Shown one piece after another: positions 61,629-64,000 of a stretch of 64,000 nt of DNA. How positions within the stretch are numbered: the first letter of the stretch is position 1; each line of letters starts with the position of its first letter. The notes under the pieces are model-generated. The model made no database searches. It had not been told where the DNA came from and saw nothing but the letters and a program-made list of their open reading frames with translations. Source of the stretch: Bradyrhizobium prioriisuperbiae. GTDB lineage: Bacteria; Pseudomonadota; Alphaproteobacteria; Rhizobiales; Xanthobacteraceae. The stretch covers positions 124,001 to 188,000 of the forward strand of contig NZ_CP135921.1 of assembly GCF_032397745.1 (NCBI RefSeq), read 5' to 3'. The position numbers and the translations under genes were made by a program.

Positions 61629-62501
61629 ATGCGCCCCACTGAGCGCCTGTCGTATTCCCCGATCACCGAACGGCCACCGTTGAAGCTTCCCGGCGATGCG
61701 CGCCTTGCGGTGTGGGTCATCGTCAATGTCGAGGAATGGGACGCGAAGGAAACCATGCCGCGGACCGTGCTGACGCCGCCGGCAGGCGGCTCGCCAAGCC
61801 CGGACATTCCGAACTGGGCCTGGCACGAATACGGCAATCGCGTCGGTTTCTGGCGCATGCTCGAGGTGTTCGACACACTGAAGATCAAGGCGGCGCTGGC
61901 TATCAATGGCTCGGCGATCGCAGCCTACGAGCCGATCGCCCGCGCCGCCCGAGACCGCGGCTGGGAGTTCATCGGCCACGGTTTCTCGCAAAAGAACATG
62001 CAGAAGGTGGCGAACGAGCGCGAGGACATCGTGCGCACATCAAAAGCCATCGCCGACTATGTCGGCCGTCCTCCGCGCGGCTGGCTCGGGCCGGGCCTCA
62101 CCGAGACCTGGGAGACGCCCGACATCCTGCTGGAGGAGGGCTATGATTATGTCTGCGACTGGGTGCTCGATGACCAGCCGGTGGTGCTGAAAACGCGCAC
62201 CGGGTCCATTGTCAACATTCCCTACACCCAGGAATGCAACGACGTCGCCATGATGCTGATCCAGCATCACAAGGCGTCTGAATATCGCGATCGCGCCATC
62301 GACCAGTTTGAACAGCTTTACGCCGACGCCCGCGAGTCGGCCCGCGTCATGGCGCTGGTCGTGCATCCCTACATCATGGGCGCGCCGCACCGCCTGCGCT
62401 ACCTCCGCGAAGCGCTCGAACACATCGCCGGCAAGCCCGAGGTAACGTTCCGCACCGGCGAAGAAATTCTGGACTGGTATCGCACAGCATCGAAGCCCTG
62501 A
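61629..62501 (+). CDS. Polysaccharide deacetylase-family protein (PuuE/allantoinase-like)
   Basis: 290 residues from the ATG at 61629, two bases after the FAH stop. NodB-type core: LAVWVIVNVEEWDAKETMPR (first strand, with a metal-site-like Asp/Glu pair), RVGFWRMLEVFDTLKIKAAL, RGWEFIGHGFSQKNMQ (HG-x-F) and RPPRGWLGPGLTETWETPDI. The full pattern VEEWD...WAWHEYGNRVGFWRML is the mark of the PuuE branch, which hydrolyses allantoin and related cyclic ureas rather than sugars. Its job here could be opening a ring amide or removing an N-acyl group from the FAH substrate. Ends 105 bases before the MFS gene. Confidence 0.8.
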   Translation: MRPTERLSYSPITERPPLKLPGDARLAVWVIVNVEEWDAKETMPRTVLTPPAGGSPSPDIPNWAWHEYGNRVGFWRMLEVFDTLKIKAALAINGSAIAAYEPIARAARDRGWEFIGHGFSQKNMQKVANEREDIVRTSKAIADYVGRPPRGWLGPGLTETWETPDILLEEGYDYVCDWVLDDQPVVLKTRTGSIVNIPYTQECNDVAMMLIQHHKASEYRDRAIDQFEQLYADARESARVMALVVHPYIMGAPHRLRYLREALEHIAGKPEVTFRTGEEILDWYRTASKP

Positions 62502-62606
62502 CACAGGCTCTGCAAGAAAATCCGCGGCGCGTGACCGGAATACCTCCGCCTCGCGCATGTCATCAAGAAAGACAACAACGATCCACGCGATCGGGGAGGA
62601 TTTGCC

Positions 62607-63830
62607 ATGACCACCGAGACCAGGACTCTGTCCGACCATAGCCGATCCACCAGCGGCCTGATGCTGGCGATGTTTATTGTGCTGCTGGCCTCCTATGTCA
62701 TCAATGCAATGGACCGGCAGATCTTCCCGTTGCTCGCCGCCGACGTGCGCAAGGAGTACGGCTTCTCGCTCGCCGATACCGGGCTGTTGTCCACCATCTT
62801 CACACTCGGCATGGCGATCGCCGGCTGGCCGACCGGCGCCCTGCTTGCAAGATTCACCCGCAAGACTGTGCTGCAGATCGGTATTGCGATCTTTTCGGTC
62901 GGCACCGTGCTGACCGCCTTTGCCACCAGCATGGCCGACATGCTGATCTACCGCGCCGCCACCGGAATCGGCGAAGCCATGCAGCTCACCGCGCTGATCG
63001 CGATCGCCACCACATCTTTCGTGAATTTTCGCGCCGTCGCGGTGGGATCGATCAATGCTTCGTTCGGTGTCGGCGCCATCATCGGGCCGCTACTGGCAAG
63101 CGTCGCACTCGGTGCCTATGGCAGCTGGCGCGGCCCGATCATCCTGTTCGGCGCGATCGGTTTCGTTGCGATGGCTGTGATCGCGGTGGCCGTGCGCCCA
63201 CAACTGACCGAGGTGCAGGGGCGCAGCGGCAGCGAACGGCTGAGCGGCGGCGCCCTGACGCTGTTCAACCGCAACACCGTGATCCTCACCATTCTCAGCC
63301 TGATCGGCGGCCTGATCATCTACGGCTATCTCGGCATGTATCCGACCTTCCTGCGCGAGCAACTGCATTTCTCGCCAGCCGACACCGGACGCATCATGAG
63401 CATCTACGGCATTGGCGTGCTGTGCTCGCTGATCGGCGGCTGGCTCGGCGACCGTTTCTCGCAGCGCGCCGTGCTGGGGCTGGCCTTCCTCGGCGCCGCC
63501 ATGCTCGGCTATCTGCTGTTCTCCACTTCGCAGAGCTTTGCGGTGCAGGCGATACTGTCGTTCGCCTGGGGCTTCATTGTCAGCGGCACCATCTACGTCA
63601 ATCTGGCCGGCGCGCATGTCAAGGCGGTGAATGCGTCACTCGCCGGCCGCGCCTCCGGCATGTTCGTCACCAGTCTATATGGCGCGGCGGCCCTCGCCGG
63701 CTACCTGATCGGTTTCCTGGCCAACCTGACCGGTTGGAGCCACGCCGGCTTGATCCAGATCACGGCGCTGTCGGCTATCGGCGCGGCCCTCAGCCTTGCC
63801 ATCCGTCCCGAGCTGATGTCGCGCACCTGA
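62607..63830 (+). CDS. MFS transporter
   Basis: 407 residues, 12 membrane helices. GGGAGGA lies ahead of the ATG. The first helix IVLLASYVINAMDRQIFPLL carries the DR charge pair of the MFS, motif A is split over GWPTGALLARFTRKTVLQIG, and the middle loop is RSGSERLSGGALTLFNRNTV. This group imports organic acids (such as aromatic or hydroxy acids) by proton symport. It follows the FAH and deacetylase genes and is presumably the entry route for their substrate. Confidence 0.87.
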   Translation: MTTETRTLSDHSRSTSGLMLAMFIVLLASYVINAMDRQIFPLLAADVRKEYGFSLADTGLLSTIFTLGMAIAGWPTGALLARFTRKTVLQIGIAIFSVGTVLTAFATSMADMLIYRAATGIGEAMQLTALIAIATTSFVNFRAVAVGSINASFGVGAIIGPLLASVALGAYGSWRGPIILFGAIGFVAMAVIAVAVRPQLTEVQGRSGSERLSGGALTLFNRNTVILTILSLIGGLIIYGYLGMYPTFLREQLHFSPADTGRIMSIYGIGVLCSLIGGWLGDRFSQRAVLGLAFLGAAMLGYLLFSTSQSFAVQAILSFAWGFIVSGTIYVNLAGAHVKAVNASLAGRASGMFVTSLYGAAALAGYLIGFLANLTGWSHAGLIQITALSAIGAALSLAIRPELMSRT

Positions 63831-63884
63831 CGCCACGGCAAGCGACGTCGCCGATCAATCAGTTGAGAGAAGCAGGAGTGCCCC

Positions 63885-64000
63885 TTGAGCTTCGTTCCAG
63901 CCCGCGCCGCGTTCGACCATATCGGCCTGATCACCGACCAGCCCCAGGCCAATGAGACCTGGGTCGAGACCAATCGTCTCTGGGTTACCAACCCGCGCAA
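63885..64000 (+). CDS. VOC-superfamily protein, N-terminal part (cut by window edge)
   Basis: Starts at TTG 63885-63887 with AGGAG seven bases upstream. The readable product is LSFVPARAAFDHIGLITDQP, then QANETWVETNRLWVTNPR. FDHIGLIT is the typical first strand of a glyoxalase/extradiol dioxygenase (VOC) module, with the first metal His. It continues past the edge. As the last visible gene of the FAH/deacetylase/MFS operon it may act on the same ring-cleavage compound. The start and family are fairly safe, the function is not. Confidence 0.65.
   Translation, partial: MSFVPARAAFDHIGLITDQPQANETWVETNRLWVTNPR

Overview
The window is a high-GC, gene-dense chromosomal stretch with about 57 protein-coding genes and no rRNA, tRNA, CRISPR array, transposase or phage gene that I could see. 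Organism: the protein families (IorAB-type molybdenum dehydrogenase, Bug receptors, LIV- and NMT1-type ABC uptake systems, many LysR/IclR/TetR regulators) and two kinds of intergenic palindromic repeat (one reading AGCCCGGATGAGCGAAGCGA, one built from GCCGGGCTTG-type stem-loops) suggest an alphaproteobacterium of the Bradyrhizobium/Rhodopseudomonas/Afipia group. That assignment is inference from memory of such genomes. I ran no database search.

Layout. 1-3154: gabT-gabD-M20 peptidase operon (minus strand), GABA to succinate. 3272-8713: LysR regulator divergent from a BisC-type molybdoenzyme, then a CaiB/BaiF CoA-transferase and a DUF4269 protein. 8822-13285: a decayed TetR gene, a tautomerase, and a TetR-EmrA-EmrB efflux module. 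13635-19015: IorBA-type aldehyde/N-heterocycle oxidoreductase, a secreted metallo-beta-lactamase-fold lactonase-like protein, and an AroE-like plus TIM-barrel pair. 19230-23062: two very small genes, then an extradiol dioxygenase/IclR/flavin monooxygenase aromatic operon. 23365-31273: aldo/keto reductase, LysR divergent from amidase plus MFS exporter, and a YdeP-type molybdoenzyme. 31475-41419: a hydroxyquinol (resorcinol-type) operon in which AraC regulator, maleylacetate reductase, hydroxyquinol 1,2-dioxygenase, flavin hydroxylase and a complete branched-chain-type ABC importer follow one another on the minus strand.

41584-50607: a GFA-fold protein, then a seven-gene minus-strand operon (two paralogous NMT1-like receptors, permease, ATPase, allantoinase-like and ATZ/TRZ-like amidohydrolases, SDR) with a divergent LysR gene. 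It looks like uptake and hydrolysis of a cyclic amide or N-heterocycle. 50678-55873: slipin, flavin reductase/LysR pair, methyltransferase, ABM-domain protein, IclR. 56008-64000: orphan Bug receptor, enoyl-CoA hydratase, ADP-forming acyl-CoA synthetase, GntR regulator, then FAH-family hydrolase, PuuE-like deacetylase, MFS carrier and the start of a VOC protein.

Overall this is a catabolic accessory region: many small regulator/transporter/enzyme modules, each for a different organic acid, aromatic or amide. The features I find most worth checking are a one-base frameshift that splits the maleylacetate reductase, an AraC-type direct repeat in front of it, a 23-bp perfect palindrome between the IclR and Bug genes, a three-copy GntR operator overlapping a good sigma-70-like promoter, and the two uptake/hydrolase clusters with unknown substrates. 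I did not find a clearly unprecedented system; the two clusters are the best candidates for undescribed pathways.
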